Both the position numbers and the translations under genes were made by a program. The notes beneath the pieces were generated by a model that was given only the letters and a program-made list of their open reading frames with translations, was not told where the DNA came from and did no database searches. Shown piece by piece: positions 34,492 to 43,485 of a stretch of 64,000 bases of DNA. Numbering within the stretch: position 1 is the first letter of the stretch; each line of letters begins with the position of its first letter. Origin of the DNA: UBA11051 sp964390495 (GTDB taxonomy: Bacteria; Armatimonadota; Zipacnadia; Zipacnadales; UBA11051); contig CAYMIN010000001.1 in the NCBI GenBank assembly GCA_964390495.1, positions 186,001-250,000 of the forward strand, written 5' to 3'.

Positions 34492-34923
34492 CTACCGACT
34501 CGGCCCATCGGTGGGGGCGGCGGGCGCTTCTATCGCCGCCGAATCGTGCGCGGCTGCCTCCGGTTGGTAGCTGGAGGCGACCAGCGTTACCCCGATGATT
34601 ATCACGATAATGCCGACGATACGAGCCGCCGGCAACCCTTCACCGAAGTACTTCCACGATAATACCGCCACTATCACATAGCTCAGAGCGATCATCGGGT
34701 AGGCGTAGCTCAGGTTCAGCTTCGACAGACACACCAGGTAGAACATCGAGCTGACACCGTAGCAAAGAAAGCCCAGCAGGATCAGAGGCGTCGTCGGGAT
34801 TGACTTCAGTATCAGAGCCGCCGATGCACCTTCCCCGATGCTGGCGACCCCGGCCTTCAGCAGTAGCTGGCCGACGGCTCCCAGGGCAATCGCTATCAGA
34901 AGTAGTCCAACAGCAAACAGCAT
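34492..34923 (-). CDS. small EamA/SMR-type transporter
   Basis: A 143-residue protein with four membrane helices, each about 20 residues. It has the DMT/EamA features VGQLLLKAGVASIGEG in helix 1 and YAYPMIALSYVIVAVLSWKYFGEGLPAARIVGIIVIIIGV at the end, with a hydrophilic C-terminal tail. It resembles ArnE/ArnF-like flippases and small multidrug transporters. Next to the surface-glycan block, a lipid-linked sugar flippase is a fair guess. Start at M15 of the longer frame (34923) is preferred because the extension is charged and atypical; the terminator downstream is strong. Confidence 0.8.
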   Translation of the reverse strand: MLFAVGLLLIAIALGAVGQLLLKAGVASIGEGASAALILKSIPTTPLILLGFLCYGVSSMFYLVCLSKLNLSYAYPMIALSYVIVAVLSWKYFGEGLPAARIVGIIVIIIGVTLVASSYQPEAAAHDSAAIEAPAAPTDGPSR

Positions 34924-34990
34924 ATCGCCCCGCCCCTTCTCTTCAGTCAACTCAAGAGCCGCCATTTTTCGGGCTCATCGCCTCATGCAA

Positions 34991-35032
34991 ACTGGGTCGT
35001 CTGACTGTTGGCACCCTAGCAGACGACCCAGT
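34991..35032 (-). terminator. perfect 13-bp hairpin downstream of the corrinoid gene
   Basis: ACTGGGTCGTCTG (34991-35003) and CAGACGACCCAGT (35020-35032) form a perfect 13-bp stem with a 16-nt loop. On the minus strand it is followed by only TTT. It sits just after the corrinoid protein gene and can act as its terminator. Confidence 0.6.
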
Positions 35033-35076
35033 CCCTGTTAGCTTGCTGTACCGACGCTGGCTCGGCTCGGCCGCTC

Positions 35077-35706
35077 TTACAACAGGCTAGCGACTAGATC
35101 AACCGCCGAGGCGGCGTCCGGAGCATACCCGTCAGCGCCGATTTCATCAGCGTAGTTCTGGGTCACAGGCGCGCCCCCGATAATCACCTTCACACTGCCT
35201 GTCAGCCCAGCTTCGGCGACGGCGTCAACAGTGTCCTTCATCCCCGGCATGGTGGTAGTAAGCAACGCGGACAGGGCTATCACATTAGCGTTTTCGGCCT
35301 GCGCCGTCTCTACGAACTTCTCAGGCGACACGTCAACCTCCAAGTCCACTACGTCATAGCCGCCGCCCTCCAACATCATCGAGACCAGGTTCTTGCCGAT
35401 GTCGTGCAGATCGCCTTTGACAGTGCCGATAACGATCTTGCCCTTGGAGGCGACGTCGGAAGCCGCCAGCAGCGGCTTGACGATGTCCATGCCGGCGTGC
35501 ATGGCGCGCGCGGCGATCAGGACCTCTGGCACGTAAAACTCGTTGTTCTTGAACTTCACTCCCACGACGTTCATGCCGGCGATGAGACCATCGTTGACGA
35601 TGTCCTCGGGGTTGACGCCCTCGTCAACCGCCCCCTGTACTAGCTCTGCTACAGTGTCCCGGTCCCCGCCGATGACGGCATCAGCAACTGCCTGCAGATC
35701 TGCCAT
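35077..35706 (-). CDS. corrinoid (B12-binding) protein, MtbC/MtgC type
   Basis: A 209-residue methyl-carrier protein. The N-terminal helical cap domain (about 1-85: NDGLIAGMNVVGVKFKNNEFYVPEVLIAARAMHAG) and the B12 domain with the DxHxxG motif in GTVKGDLHDIGKN (lower axial His at about 101), SALLTTTMPGMKD and GGAPVTQNYADEIGADGY are typical of methanol/methylamine/glycine-betaine methyltransferase corrinoid proteins. ATG 35706 (MADLQAV) has GGAGG 7 nt upstream. It lies 108 bp downstream of the reductive activator, but no MtaB/MttB/MtgB-type methyltransferase is in the window. Confidence 0.9.
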   Translation of the reverse strand: MADLQAVADAVIGGDRDTVAELVQGAVDEGVNPEDIVNDGLIAGMNVVGVKFKNNEFYVPEVLIAARAMHAGMDIVKPLLAASDVASKGKIVIGTVKGDLHDIGKNLVSMMLEGGGYDVVDLEVDVSPEKFVETAQAENANVIALSALLTTTMPGMKDTVDAVAEAGLTGSVKVIIGGAPVTQNYADEIGADGYAPDAASAVDLVASLL

Positions 35707-35814
35707 TTCCAATCCTCCTGTTTAATGCTCGCCCTTAGCTTAGGCCATTTGCCAGGTGTGGTATCTCGCGCCCCGCGTCAGATAATTGGATGCCATTATA
35801 ACTGACTTGTCAAA

Positions 35815-37650
35815 CTATGAAAAGAGCATGGTCTCCATGAATTTGCTCTGGAAATTCGCAGAGACTGCCAACTCGATATGTTCCGCCGCTAATGCCAGCT
35901 CACAGGCCAGGGCCCGCTCCTGCTCCGAGCAAAGCGCCATCACCGCTCCTACACCGGCGGCATTGCCTACTGCCTTGATCCGCTCCAGCGGAATGTCGGG
36001 CAAAATCCCCATCCCGACCGCGCTCTCGGGCCGAATATGATTGCCGAAGGCGCCCGCTAGCAGCACCTCTTCCAGATCGTCCGCTGCTATACCTGCTTCC
36101 TCGAGAAGGATTTCCGCACCTGCACGCACTGCCCCTTTGGCCAACTGAATCTCTCTAATATCGCGTTGGGTCAGATACACCGGCTGCCCCTCATGCGCCT
36201 GCTCGGCGTCGGCCAGCAGCACCTTGCGGCTATTGCCTTCGCCTGACATGCGCGCCGCAATGCCCGCCGGCAAACCGTCTTCGTCCTCAGCCAGGCGACC
36301 GTTGATACCCAAAGCCCCGGTCGCCAATAGCGCGGCGGTGATATCAAAGAGCGCCGAGCCGCAAATGCCTCGGGCCGGTTCATCATCAATAGTACCTATC
36401 TGCAGATCGCCGTCCACCAGGTCAACCGTCGAGATGGCCCCGGGTGCGGCGTACATGCCCTGGCTGATCTTGGCGCCCTCGAAGGCCGGTCCGGCGGCCG
36501 TCGAGGCACACAGCAGCCGCTGCCCCGACCACACCATCACCTCGCCATTGGTGCCGATGTCCAAGGCCAGGGTCGGCCCGCGCTTGCAGATGTCGGCCGC
36601 GGTCATCACGCCGACGCTGTCGGCACCGACGAAGCCGGCTACTATCGGCAGAGCGAATACCTGCCCCCCGGCGTGGGTCCTGATGCCCAAATCGCTGGCA
36701 TATACCGTGAGCGGCTGGGAAACCACCGGAATATAGGGTGCCTGGGCTAGGTACTGCGGGTCCAGCCCCAGCAGCAGGTGGTGCATTGCCGTATTGCCTA
36801 CCACAGTGACCTCATAAAGCTGCTCGAGGCTTGCCCCGATGTCGGTCAGCGCGCTGTCGATCAGGCTGTTGATCGCCTCGACTACCTCCGCCTGCAAGAT
36901 CGCCAGACCATCCGGTTCGTCTCTGGCATACTCGATGCGCGATATGATATCCGCACCGTGCACCGCCTGCGGATTGAGGGTCGAGCTCGTCGCTTCCAGC
37001 TCGCCGCTGCTGAGGTTCATCAGATAGGCCACGACGGTGGTGGTGCCGATATCCACAGCCGCCCCTAGCGCAGCTTTGGCCCCAGCCGGCGGCTCCACTT
37101 CCACCAGCAGGTCATCCAACGTCGTAGTAACTACCTGGAACTCGCCGTCGCGCAGTACTGCAGGCAGCTTCCGCAAGACAGACAGCAACGCGCGACAGTC
37201 GCAGCACTCCCGCCCCGCGCTCTCCCACAACCGCAGCAGATCACTCCGTTGGTCCTCCAGAGCCGGCGGGTCCAGGGAAAGCTCGAGACGCTTGACACGC
37301 GGGTTGAACTCGAATTCGCGGAGGGTTGCTTCGGCAAGCTCCTTGCGCACGACCACTTGCTGCTCGATGACCTCAACCTCGACATCGCTCAGCGCCGCGG
37401 TTTGACAGGCCAGACGCATGCTGTTGCTCAACTGCTCCTCAGTGAGAAAGCGCTTTTCCGCAGCAGTAACTCTGCTGACTGCTCCGGACCGCACCAGCAC
37501 CTGACACTTGCCGCACAGCCCCTTGCCGCCACAGGGGGAACTGATGCTGACCCCTGCGATACGGGCAGCCTCCGACAAATTGATGCCGGCGGCAGCCTTG
37601 GCCGTCACACCGGCGGGATGAAATCGCACCTCAATTGTGTCACTGCTCAC
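35815..37650 (-). CDS. RACo-like reductive activator of corrinoid proteins
   Basis: A 611-residue protein with an N-terminal plant-type [2Fe-2S] ferredoxin domain (Cys at about 40, 46, 49 and 82), a linker, and a C-terminal DUF4445/ASKHA domain with GAAVDIGTTTVVAYLMNL, LNPQAVHGADIISRI and TLALDIGTNGEVM. In this family it reductively reactivates Co(II) corrinoid proteins using ATP. It is followed by the corrinoid protein gene, so the pair probably work together on C1 transfer. ATG 37650 begins MSSDTIEVRFHP. Confidence 0.9.
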   Translation of the reverse strand: MSSDTIEVRFHPAGVTAKAAAGINLSEAARIAGVSISSPCGGKGLCGKCQVLVRSGAVSRVTAAEKRFLTEEQLSNSMRLACQTAALSDVEVEVIEQQVVVRKELAEATLREFEFNPRVKRLELSLDPPALEDQRSDLLRLWESAGRECCDCRALLSVLRKLPAVLRDGEFQVVTTTLDDLLVEVEPPAGAKAALGAAVDIGTTTVVAYLMNLSSGELEATSSTLNPQAVHGADIISRIEYARDEPDGLAILQAEVVEAINSLIDSALTDIGASLEQLYEVTVVGNTAMHHLLLGLDPQYLAQAPYIPVVSQPLTVYASDLGIRTHAGGQVFALPIVAGFVGADSVGVMTAADICKRGPTLALDIGTNGEVMVWSGQRLLCASTAAGPAFEGAKISQGMYAAPGAISTVDLVDGDLQIGTIDDEPARGICGSALFDITAALLATGALGINGRLAEDEDGLPAGIAARMSGEGNSRKVLLADAEQAHEGQPVYLTQRDIREIQLAKGAVRAGAEILLEEAGIAADDLEEVLLAGAFGNHIRPESAVGMGILPDIPLERIKAVGNAAGVGAVMALCSEQERALACELALAAEHIELAVSANFQSKFMETMLFS

Positions 37651-37694
37651 TGCCGAGACCTCAGGCGCACTCGCGCCTCATCATGCAAGTGTAT

Positions 37695-38054
37695 TCAGTA
37701 GTATGACAGTTGTGTAGCCGCGTCGGCGCCCTCACGAGAATTGGGGTCCACAGCCAGCACCTGCTGGTAGGCGGCCTTAGCCTCCTCGTCCATGCCCAGC
37801 ATGGCATAGTGCTTACCCAAGTCCAGCACGTACCGCTGATTGTCCGGGGTCAGCTCGGCCGCCTTCTTCAGGCACTCGATAGATTCGTCAAACTCGCCCT
37901 GGTTCATGAGCGTCAGCCCCAGACCCCACCAGGCTTCTGCACACTCCGGGCTGGCCTCCAGAAGCTGCTGGTAGCGCGGGCGAGCCTCATCATAGTTGCC
38001 CTCTATCCGATAAGCGTGAGCTTGGTCGAGCAAAGCCTGGTCAACGTCCGCCAT
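37695..38054 (-). CDS. small TPR-repeat protein
   Basis: A 119-residue protein with three tetratricopeptide repeats (about residues 6-38, 40-73 and 74-107: GNYDEARPRYQQLLEASPEC, GEFDESIECLKKAAELTPDN, GMDEEAKAAYQQVLAVDPNS). It has no signal peptide and likely mediates protein-protein contacts in the cytoplasm. ATG 38054 has GGAGGG upstream. It lies 106 bp downstream of fmt. Confidence 0.82.
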   Translation of the reverse strand: MADVDQALLDQAHAYRIEGNYDEARPRYQQLLEASPECAEAWWGLGLTLMNQGEFDESIECLKKAAELTPDNQRYVLDLGKHYAMLGMDEEAKAAYQQVLAVDPNSREGADAATQLSYY

Positions 38055-38160
38055 GAGCACCCTCCACCTGTCTCCCCACTACCGGCAAACCCAACGCAGC
38101 ACCCTACCTTTCCGATATCTGCAAGATACCCAAATATGTCACCATTTGTCAACATCGCCA

Positions 38161-39099
38161 CTACGATAATACTGTGCCGGCCTCAATGCGCGCACCCCGT
38201 AACCATTCGGCCGCTTCCATCTCCCGCCGCCCCGCCGGCTGCACTCGCTTGACTAGCAGTAGTCCCTCTCCGGTCTTGATCACAGGTCCGCTGTCCGAGT
38301 TGATTTCCACAATCGTGCCGGGCTCACCTGCCGCCTGGGAGGAATCGTTGACAATTTCCGCTGCGGTGATTTTCAGCCGCCGGCCCTGAAGTAAACAATA
38401 CGCCCCCGGCGTGGGCGCAAATGCCCTGATACGGTTGCGCACAGCCTCGGCGCTCTGCGTGAAATCCAGTTGCGTATCAGCCTTAGTCAACAGCGGTGCA
38501 TAGGTGGCTGCGGCGTGGTTCTGCGGACGGCTCAGCAACTCGCCGGCGGCTAGCTCAGGGAGCGCCGCGGCTACCATCGCCGTGCCCACCTCGGTCAGCT
38601 TCCGGCACAACGTATCGGCGTTGTCGTCCGGCTCAATCGCCGTCGCCTGCTGCGCTAGAATGTCGCCGGCATCCACTTGCTCCGCCATCTCCTGCAGCGT
38701 CACTCCGGTCCGCTCCAGGCCCTCTAGCAGGGCATGCTGCACCGGTGCCGGCCCGCGCAATTCCGGCAGCAGCGAATAATGCACATTCAGAGCGCCCAAC
38801 TTCGGTACTTCCAGCAGCCGCTTGCCGAGTATCTGCCCGTAGGCGACGGTCAACAGCAGCTCCGGCTCTGTCGCCCTGATCCGGGCCACCGCCGCGTCGG
38901 AATTGACCTGCTCCGGCTGCATCACCGTCAGCCCCAGCTCCAGCGCCGCTTGCTTGACGGGTGTCGGCTGCAGTTTGCGCCCGCGGCTGCGGCGACGGTC
39001 GGGCTGGGAGACGACTAACACGATCTCGCTGCCGGCCTGCTGTATCGCGGTCAGATAAGCCGCCGCCCACACCGGCGTTCCCAGGAAAACTACCCGCAT
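38161..39099 (-). CDS. fmt: methionyl-tRNA formyltransferase
   Basis: Fmt formylates initiator Met-tRNA with 10-formyl-THF. The N-terminal formyltransferase domain shows RVVFLGTP, YGQILGKRLL, and the active-site segment ALNVHYSLLPELRGPAPVQ (Asn, His), followed by VDAGDIL (Asp); the usual SLLPxxRGAAP is slightly changed. A C-terminal tRNA-binding domain follows (about 200-312). The length of 312 residues is normal. Its ATG overlaps the def stop (TGATG), a common def-fmt coupling. Confidence 0.95.
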   Translation of the reverse strand: MRVVFLGTPVWAAAYLTAIQQAGSEIVLVVSQPDRRRSRGRKLQPTPVKQAALELGLTVMQPEQVNSDAAVARIRATEPELLLTVAYGQILGKRLLEVPKLGALNVHYSLLPELRGPAPVQHALLEGLERTGVTLQEMAEQVDAGDILAQQATAIEPDDNADTLCRKLTEVGTAMVAAALPELAAGELLSRPQNHAAATYAPLLTKADTQLDFTQSAEAVRNRIRAFAPTPGAYCLLQGRRLKITAAEIVNDSSQAAGEPGTIVEINSDSGPVIKTGEGLLLVKRVQPAGRREMEAAEWLRGARIEAGTVLS

Positions 39100-39680
39100 C
39101 AGCTCTCCGCCCTTGCCTTCTCAATTAGCCGCTGAAACGCCGCCAGCGCCTCGGCCAGCGAAACGCTCTCCAACCGGTAGCCTCTTTCGTCATCTTCATC
39201 GGGGATCATCCAGGCCAGACTATCTGCTTCAGCGCGGTCAATGAACAATCTGCCGTTGAGATGATCAATCTCGTGAGCCAACGCCCGCGCTGTCCAGCCT
39301 TCCGCCTCCAGCGTCAGCCGCTCCTCGTCAGGCCCAATCGCTTCCACCACTACCCGTTGTGGCCGCAGCACGATCCCCTGCAGCGTCGGTAGGCTCAGGC
39401 AGCCCTCACCACTCTCGACTTCACCCTCGGCCTCGACGATGCGCGGGTTGATCAGCCTATGGAGCACCATCTCCTCGTCAGCCTCGCCGACCTCACCGAC
39501 GATGATGGCGCGCACGCTTTCCCCTACCTGCGGAGCCGCAAGCCCGACGCCCGGCGCCTCGCGCATCGTCTCCGCCATATCCTCAAGCAGCTTGAGCAGT
39601 TCATCATCCACTTGCCGGACCCGCTTGGCTTTCTTGCGCAGGACCGCCTCGCCACAAATGTAGATCCTTCTCGTAGCCAT
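39099..39680 (-). CDS. def: peptide deformylase
   Basis: A 193-residue metalloprotease that removes the formyl group from nascent proteins. It shows motif 1 GVGLAAPQVG, motif 2 EGCLSLP (metal Cys) and motif 3 HEIDHLNG (HExxH metal ligands), in the right order. It is coupled to fmt by a one-base overlap. Confidence 0.96.
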   Translation of the reverse strand: MATRRIYICGEAVLRKKAKRVRQVDDELLKLLEDMAETMREAPGVGLAAPQVGESVRAIIVGEVGEADEEMVLHRLINPRIVEAEGEVESGEGCLSLPTLQGIVLRPQRVVVEAIGPDEERLTLEAEGWTARALAHEIDHLNGRLFIDRAEADSLAWMIPDEDDERGYRLESVSLAEALAAFQRLIEKARAES

Positions 39681-39712
39681 GCTTCTTCATCCCATAGGAC
39701 TTCGGTATCGAG

Positions 39713-42295
39713 CTACATCATATTCAGGGGCCCCACATCCACGTTCAGGCCGACTCCCTGAGGCAGCTTCAGCTTCGCTAGCAGCCGGCCCACCGCTGCT
39801 GCCAGTTGCTCGCTGTCAGGCCCCTTGAGCAGCAGGCCGAAGCGGTAACGCCCCCGTAGCTTGCGCAGCGCACACTCAGCCGGCCCCGCAAAGTGCATCT
39901 CTTCGGCCCGGCCTTCGTCCCCTTTCCTATGATAAACCCCCTGCTGATCGAGTGCAACCGCTACCGCTTGCGCGGCCAGCCACCCCTTCTCCTGATCCTG
40001 GCAGGTAATCACCAGCCGCACCAGCTCGACAAACGGCGGGTAGAGGCTCCGCCGGCGGCTTTCCAGTTCCAGGGCATAGAAGGCCACATAGTCGTGAGTG
40101 GCGGCGGTGCGGATCGCGTAATGGTCCGCGTTGTAGGTCTGCACCAGCACCTGCCCCGGCTTCTCGGCCCGCCCGGGCCTGCCCGCCACCTGGGTCAGCA
40201 ACTGGAAGGTCCGCTCGGCGGCTCGGAAATCAGGCCGGTGCAGCCCGGTATCGGCATTCAGCACCCCCACCAGCGTCAGGTTCGGGAAATCGTGGCCGGT
40301 TGCGATCATCTGGGTGCCGACCAGAATATCCGCCTCGCCGCGAGCGAACATGCCGAGGATCTTGCCGTAGGCCCCCCGGGTCGTGGTAGTGTCGCGGTCC
40401 ATCCGTACCACTCTGGCTTCAGGCATGGCCCGCTGCACCTGGTCCGCCACCCGCTCGGTGCCCAAGCCCAAGAAGCCCACGTCCAGATCCCCGCATTCGG
40501 GGCACTTCTCAGGCACCGCCATCCGATAGTCGCAGTGGTGACACTTCAGGACCTCCTCGCCGTAGTGGTGCGTCAGCGACACGGCGCAGTCCGGGCATCT
40601 CGGGGTGTACCCACAGTTGCGACAGATCAGGAAGGTGGAGAAGCCACGCCGATTGAGAAATAACATGCTCTGCTCACCGGCCGCCAGCCGCGCCTCCAGC
40701 CCCTCTAACAGCTCCTGACTGAAGGTGGTGCCGGTGCCGGTTTTGACTTCCCCGCGCAGATCAATAATCTTAACCGCCGGCATCGGCCGATTATCAATCC
40801 GCTGCGGCAGCTCCATCAACTCCACTGCTTCCGAGGCCCTGGCGGCATAGTAGCACTCGATGCTGGGCGTGGCACTGCCGAGCACCAGCACCGCTCCGGC
40901 GGCCTTGGCGCGCTGCCGGGCAACCTCGACGGCATTGTAGCGCGGAGTGCTATCCTGCTTGTAAGCGGGGTCATACTCCTCATCAACAATGATGACGCCG
41001 AGGTTGTACAGCGGGGCAAAGACCGCTGAGCGCGCGCCGATCACGATGCTGGCTTCTCCGGTCGCGGCTCGCTGCCACTCATCGAACCGCTCGCCGACGC
41101 CCAGGGCGCTGTGTTGCAGGGCCAGCCGGGGACCGAAACGCGCCTCAAACCGCCCCACCATCTGCGGGGTCAGCGATATCTCCGGCACCAGCACGATCGC
41201 CGATTTGCCCTGCTTAAGCGCCTTGCTGATGCAGTGCAGATAGATCTCCGTCTTCCCGCTGCCGGTTACCCCGTGGATCAGCACCTCGAGGAATTCGTCA
41301 TTGTCAACGGCGCTGGAAAGATCGTCGTAAATGCGCTGTTGGTCAGGGGTCAGCCTCAAGAACTCACTGCCGGCACCCTCCCATGCCTCGCTGTAGGGCG
41401 CTCGCCGTATTGCCTCTTCTTCGACAGCAACCAGGCCCTTTTCCTGCAAGGCCGACACGGCGCTCCGGTTCAATTCGGCCACCGGCACACCTGCATCATC
41501 GGCCGCCATCAATTCCTCGATGACTTCAGCCTGCCGGGGCGCTCTAGCGGCGAGCTGCGCCAGCACCTCTTCCCAGGGCTCGTCGGTCTCCGCCAGGTGG
41601 GCGACTTGGCGATGGACGGTCGAGGCAGCCGGGCGCTGCAACTCGCGCGTTTGCGTGGCATAGCCTCGTTCCTCCAGCCGGTCCAGAGCGCTGGAGACCG
41701 CCGCCCGCTTCACCCCCTTCTCAGTCCCCGCAATCGTCCGCCGCAGTTCCTCGAACTCCAGCGGGGCGTCGAGCAGGGCCCCCAGGACTTGTTTCTGCCG
41801 GGGCGCCCGATCCACTGTTCCTGCCTCGTATGCTTGGCGCCCCGCTGCCGTGGCCGAGGCCCGGCGCAGGACCTTCTGGCTCTTACCAGGAGGCAGCAGC
41901 AGACGCAAGGCATCAGCAGGGGAGCACAGATAGCGGCGGGCGATCCACTCGGCGAGGTCGGCTTCGGGCTCACCGAACACCGGCTCATCCACCAGCGTGG
42001 CGATGATATCGCGTAGTCTTACCGGGGGCTTTTCGGAGGTGAAACCTATGACATATCCGGGCAGCCGTTGCTTGCCGAACGGCACCAGCACATAGCTGCC
42101 GACTTGCACTGCCGCGACGAGCCTCTGGGGTACTGAGTAGGTGAAGGCCCGCTCCAGGCCGCGTTCGCCGCCACCCCTTATATCCACAATGACCTGTGCG
42201 TAACGCCCCTGCGACCGTGGCTTCGGGGAAGAGGGCTGGTCAGCTACAGCCCGGCCTCTGCCTTGATCATCTTGACCGCGTCCAGCTTCTCCCAC
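39713..42295 (-). CDS. priA: primosomal helicase PriA
   Basis: An 860-residue replication-restart helicase. It has the N-terminal 3'-DNA-binding domain, Walker A GVTGSGKTEIYL, DEEYDPAYKQ (DEAH-like box), LGSATPS, the eight-Cys zinc-binding insertion (CRNCGYTPRCPDC, CHHC, CPECGD) and motif V-VI (GTQMIATGHDFPN, QVAGRPGR). The N-terminal first 25 residues are low complexity and overlap metK by 52 bp; an internal start is possible but no better one is evident. It is upstream of def-fmt as in many bacteria. Confidence 0.93.
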   Translation of the reverse strand: MGEAGRGQDDQGRGRAVADQPSSPKPRSQGRYAQVIVDIRGGGERGLERAFTYSVPQRLVAAVQVGSYVLVPFGKQRLPGYVIGFTSEKPPVRLRDIIATLVDEPVFGEPEADLAEWIARRYLCSPADALRLLLPPGKSQKVLRRASATAAGRQAYEAGTVDRAPRQKQVLGALLDAPLEFEELRRTIAGTEKGVKRAAVSSALDRLEERGYATQTRELQRPAASTVHRQVAHLAETDEPWEEVLAQLAARAPRQAEVIEELMAADDAGVPVAELNRSAVSALQEKGLVAVEEEAIRRAPYSEAWEGAGSEFLRLTPDQQRIYDDLSSAVDNDEFLEVLIHGVTGSGKTEIYLHCISKALKQGKSAIVLVPEISLTPQMVGRFEARFGPRLALQHSALGVGERFDEWQRAATGEASIVIGARSAVFAPLYNLGVIIVDEEYDPAYKQDSTPRYNAVEVARQRAKAAGAVLVLGSATPSIECYYAARASEAVELMELPQRIDNRPMPAVKIIDLRGEVKTGTGTTFSQELLEGLEARLAAGEQSMLFLNRRGFSTFLICRNCGYTPRCPDCAVSLTHHYGEEVLKCHHCDYRMAVPEKCPECGDLDVGFLGLGTERVADQVQRAMPEARVVRMDRDTTTTRGAYGKILGMFARGEADILVGTQMIATGHDFPNLTLVGVLNADTGLHRPDFRAAERTFQLLTQVAGRPGRAEKPGQVLVQTYNADHYAIRTAATHDYVAFYALELESRRRSLYPPFVELVRLVITCQDQEKGWLAAQAVAVALDQQGVYHRKGDEGRAEEMHFAGPAECALRKLRGRYRFGLLLKGPDSEQLAAAVGRLLAKLKLPQGVGLNVDVGPLNMM

Positions 42296-43389
42296 GTGAA
42301 CTCCGGCTCCACACGACCAAAATGCCCGTACGCGGCGGTTTGCTTGTAGATCGGTCGGCGCAAGTCCAGCTTCTCGATCATGCCCGTCGGGCTCAGGTCG
42401 AAGTTGTTGATTACGATGTCGGCGATCCGCTCATCAGCCAGCTTACCGGTGCCGAAGGTGAAGGCGGCCACCGAAAACGGCTCGGCATCCCCGATTGCGT
42501 ATGATACCTGCAGCTCGCAGCGGTCGGCCACCCCGGCTGCCACCAGGTTCTTGGCGATATACCGCATCATATACGAGCCGGAGCGGTCAACCTTGGTCGG
42601 GTCCTTGCCGGAGAAGCACCCGCCGCCGTGCCGCGCCAGGCCGCCGTAGGTATCAACGATGATCTTGCGGCCGGTCATCCCCGTGTCGGCTTGCGGCCCA
42701 CCGGTCACGAACCTGCCCGTGCGGTTGACCACGATCTCCATCCCGTCAGCGTGCAACTCGGCGGGAATCACCGGCTCGACCACGTACTCCTTCAGGTCCG
42801 CCTCGATTTCCTCGATGCCGACCTCCGGGGCGTGCTGGGCCGCCAGCAGCACCTTGGTCACCGCTTGCGGCTTGCCGTCCTCGTATTCCACCGTCACCTG
42901 GGTCTTGCCATCAGGGCGCAGGTAGTGCACCTGGTCGTTCTTGCGCACCTGGGCTAACTGCCTTGCCAGCTTGTGAGCCAGCATGATCGGCAGCGGCATA
43001 AGCTCCGGCGTCTCGGTGCAGGCGTACCCGAACATTATGCCCTGGTCGCCGGCGCCGCCGGTGTCCACGCCCTGCTTAATGTCCGGTGACTGCTCGTGAA
43101 TCGCCGTCAGCACGCCGATAGTCTCACAGTCAAACCCGTACTTGGCGCGGGTGTAGCCGATCTCGCGCACGGTGTCCCGCACAATGTGCTCCACAGGGAT
43201 GTAGCACTCGGTCGTCACCTCACCGGCCACCAAGCACGTGCCCGTAGTGACCATCGTCTCGATCGCCACGCGTCCCAACGAGTCATGCTCCATCACGTAA
43301 TCCAGCAGCGCGTCAGACACCTGGTCGCAGATCTTGTCCGGGTGCCCCTCGGTCACCGATTCTGAGGTCAGTCTATAAACAGCAGCCAC
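42244..43389 (-). CDS. metK: S-adenosylmethionine synthetase
   Basis: A 381-residue MAT enzyme making SAM from methionine and ATP. It has SVTEGHPDKICDQVSDALLD, GEVTT, GAGDQGIMFGYA, GRFVTGGPQADTGMTGRKII, YGGLARHGGGCFSGKDPTKVDRSG and SYAIGDAEP. It lies between coaBC and priA, where it may supply SAM; no SAM riboswitch was recognised in the 97-bp leader. Confidence 0.97.
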   Translation of the reverse strand: MAAVYRLTSESVTEGHPDKICDQVSDALLDYVMEHDSLGRVAIETMVTTGTCLVAGEVTTECYIPVEHIVRDTVREIGYTRAKYGFDCETIGVLTAIHEQSPDIKQGVDTGGAGDQGIMFGYACTETPELMPLPIMLAHKLARQLAQVRKNDQVHYLRPDGKTQVTVEYEDGKPQAVTKVLLAAQHAPEVGIEEIEADLKEYVVEPVIPAELHADGMEIVVNRTGRFVTGGPQADTGMTGRKIIVDTYGGLARHGGGCFSGKDPTKVDRSGSYMMRYIAKNLVAAGVADRCELQVSYAIGDAEPFSVAAFTFGTGKLADERIADIVINNFDLSPTGMIEKLDLRRPIYKQTAAYGHFGRVEPEFTWEKLDAVKMIKAEAGL

Positions 43390-43485
43390 GATTCGGCCTC
43401 CTTACAAGCTGAGATTCTGCACGCCTCGACAGGCGAGACGCCTATCGTACCGTCAGACTCATTGCTACCGTTATCGCAAAGTCTC

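Noticed and set aside
39893..40663. 256-codon plus-strand frame
   Set aside because: Antisense shadow of the priA C-terminal half.
41111..42016. 301-codon plus-strand frame
   Set aside because: It is the shadow of priA on the opposite strand.
43390..43485. SAM riboswitch in the metK leader
   Set aside because: A short CGCCT/AGGCG hairpin is present but no conserved SAM-riboswitch core was recognised.
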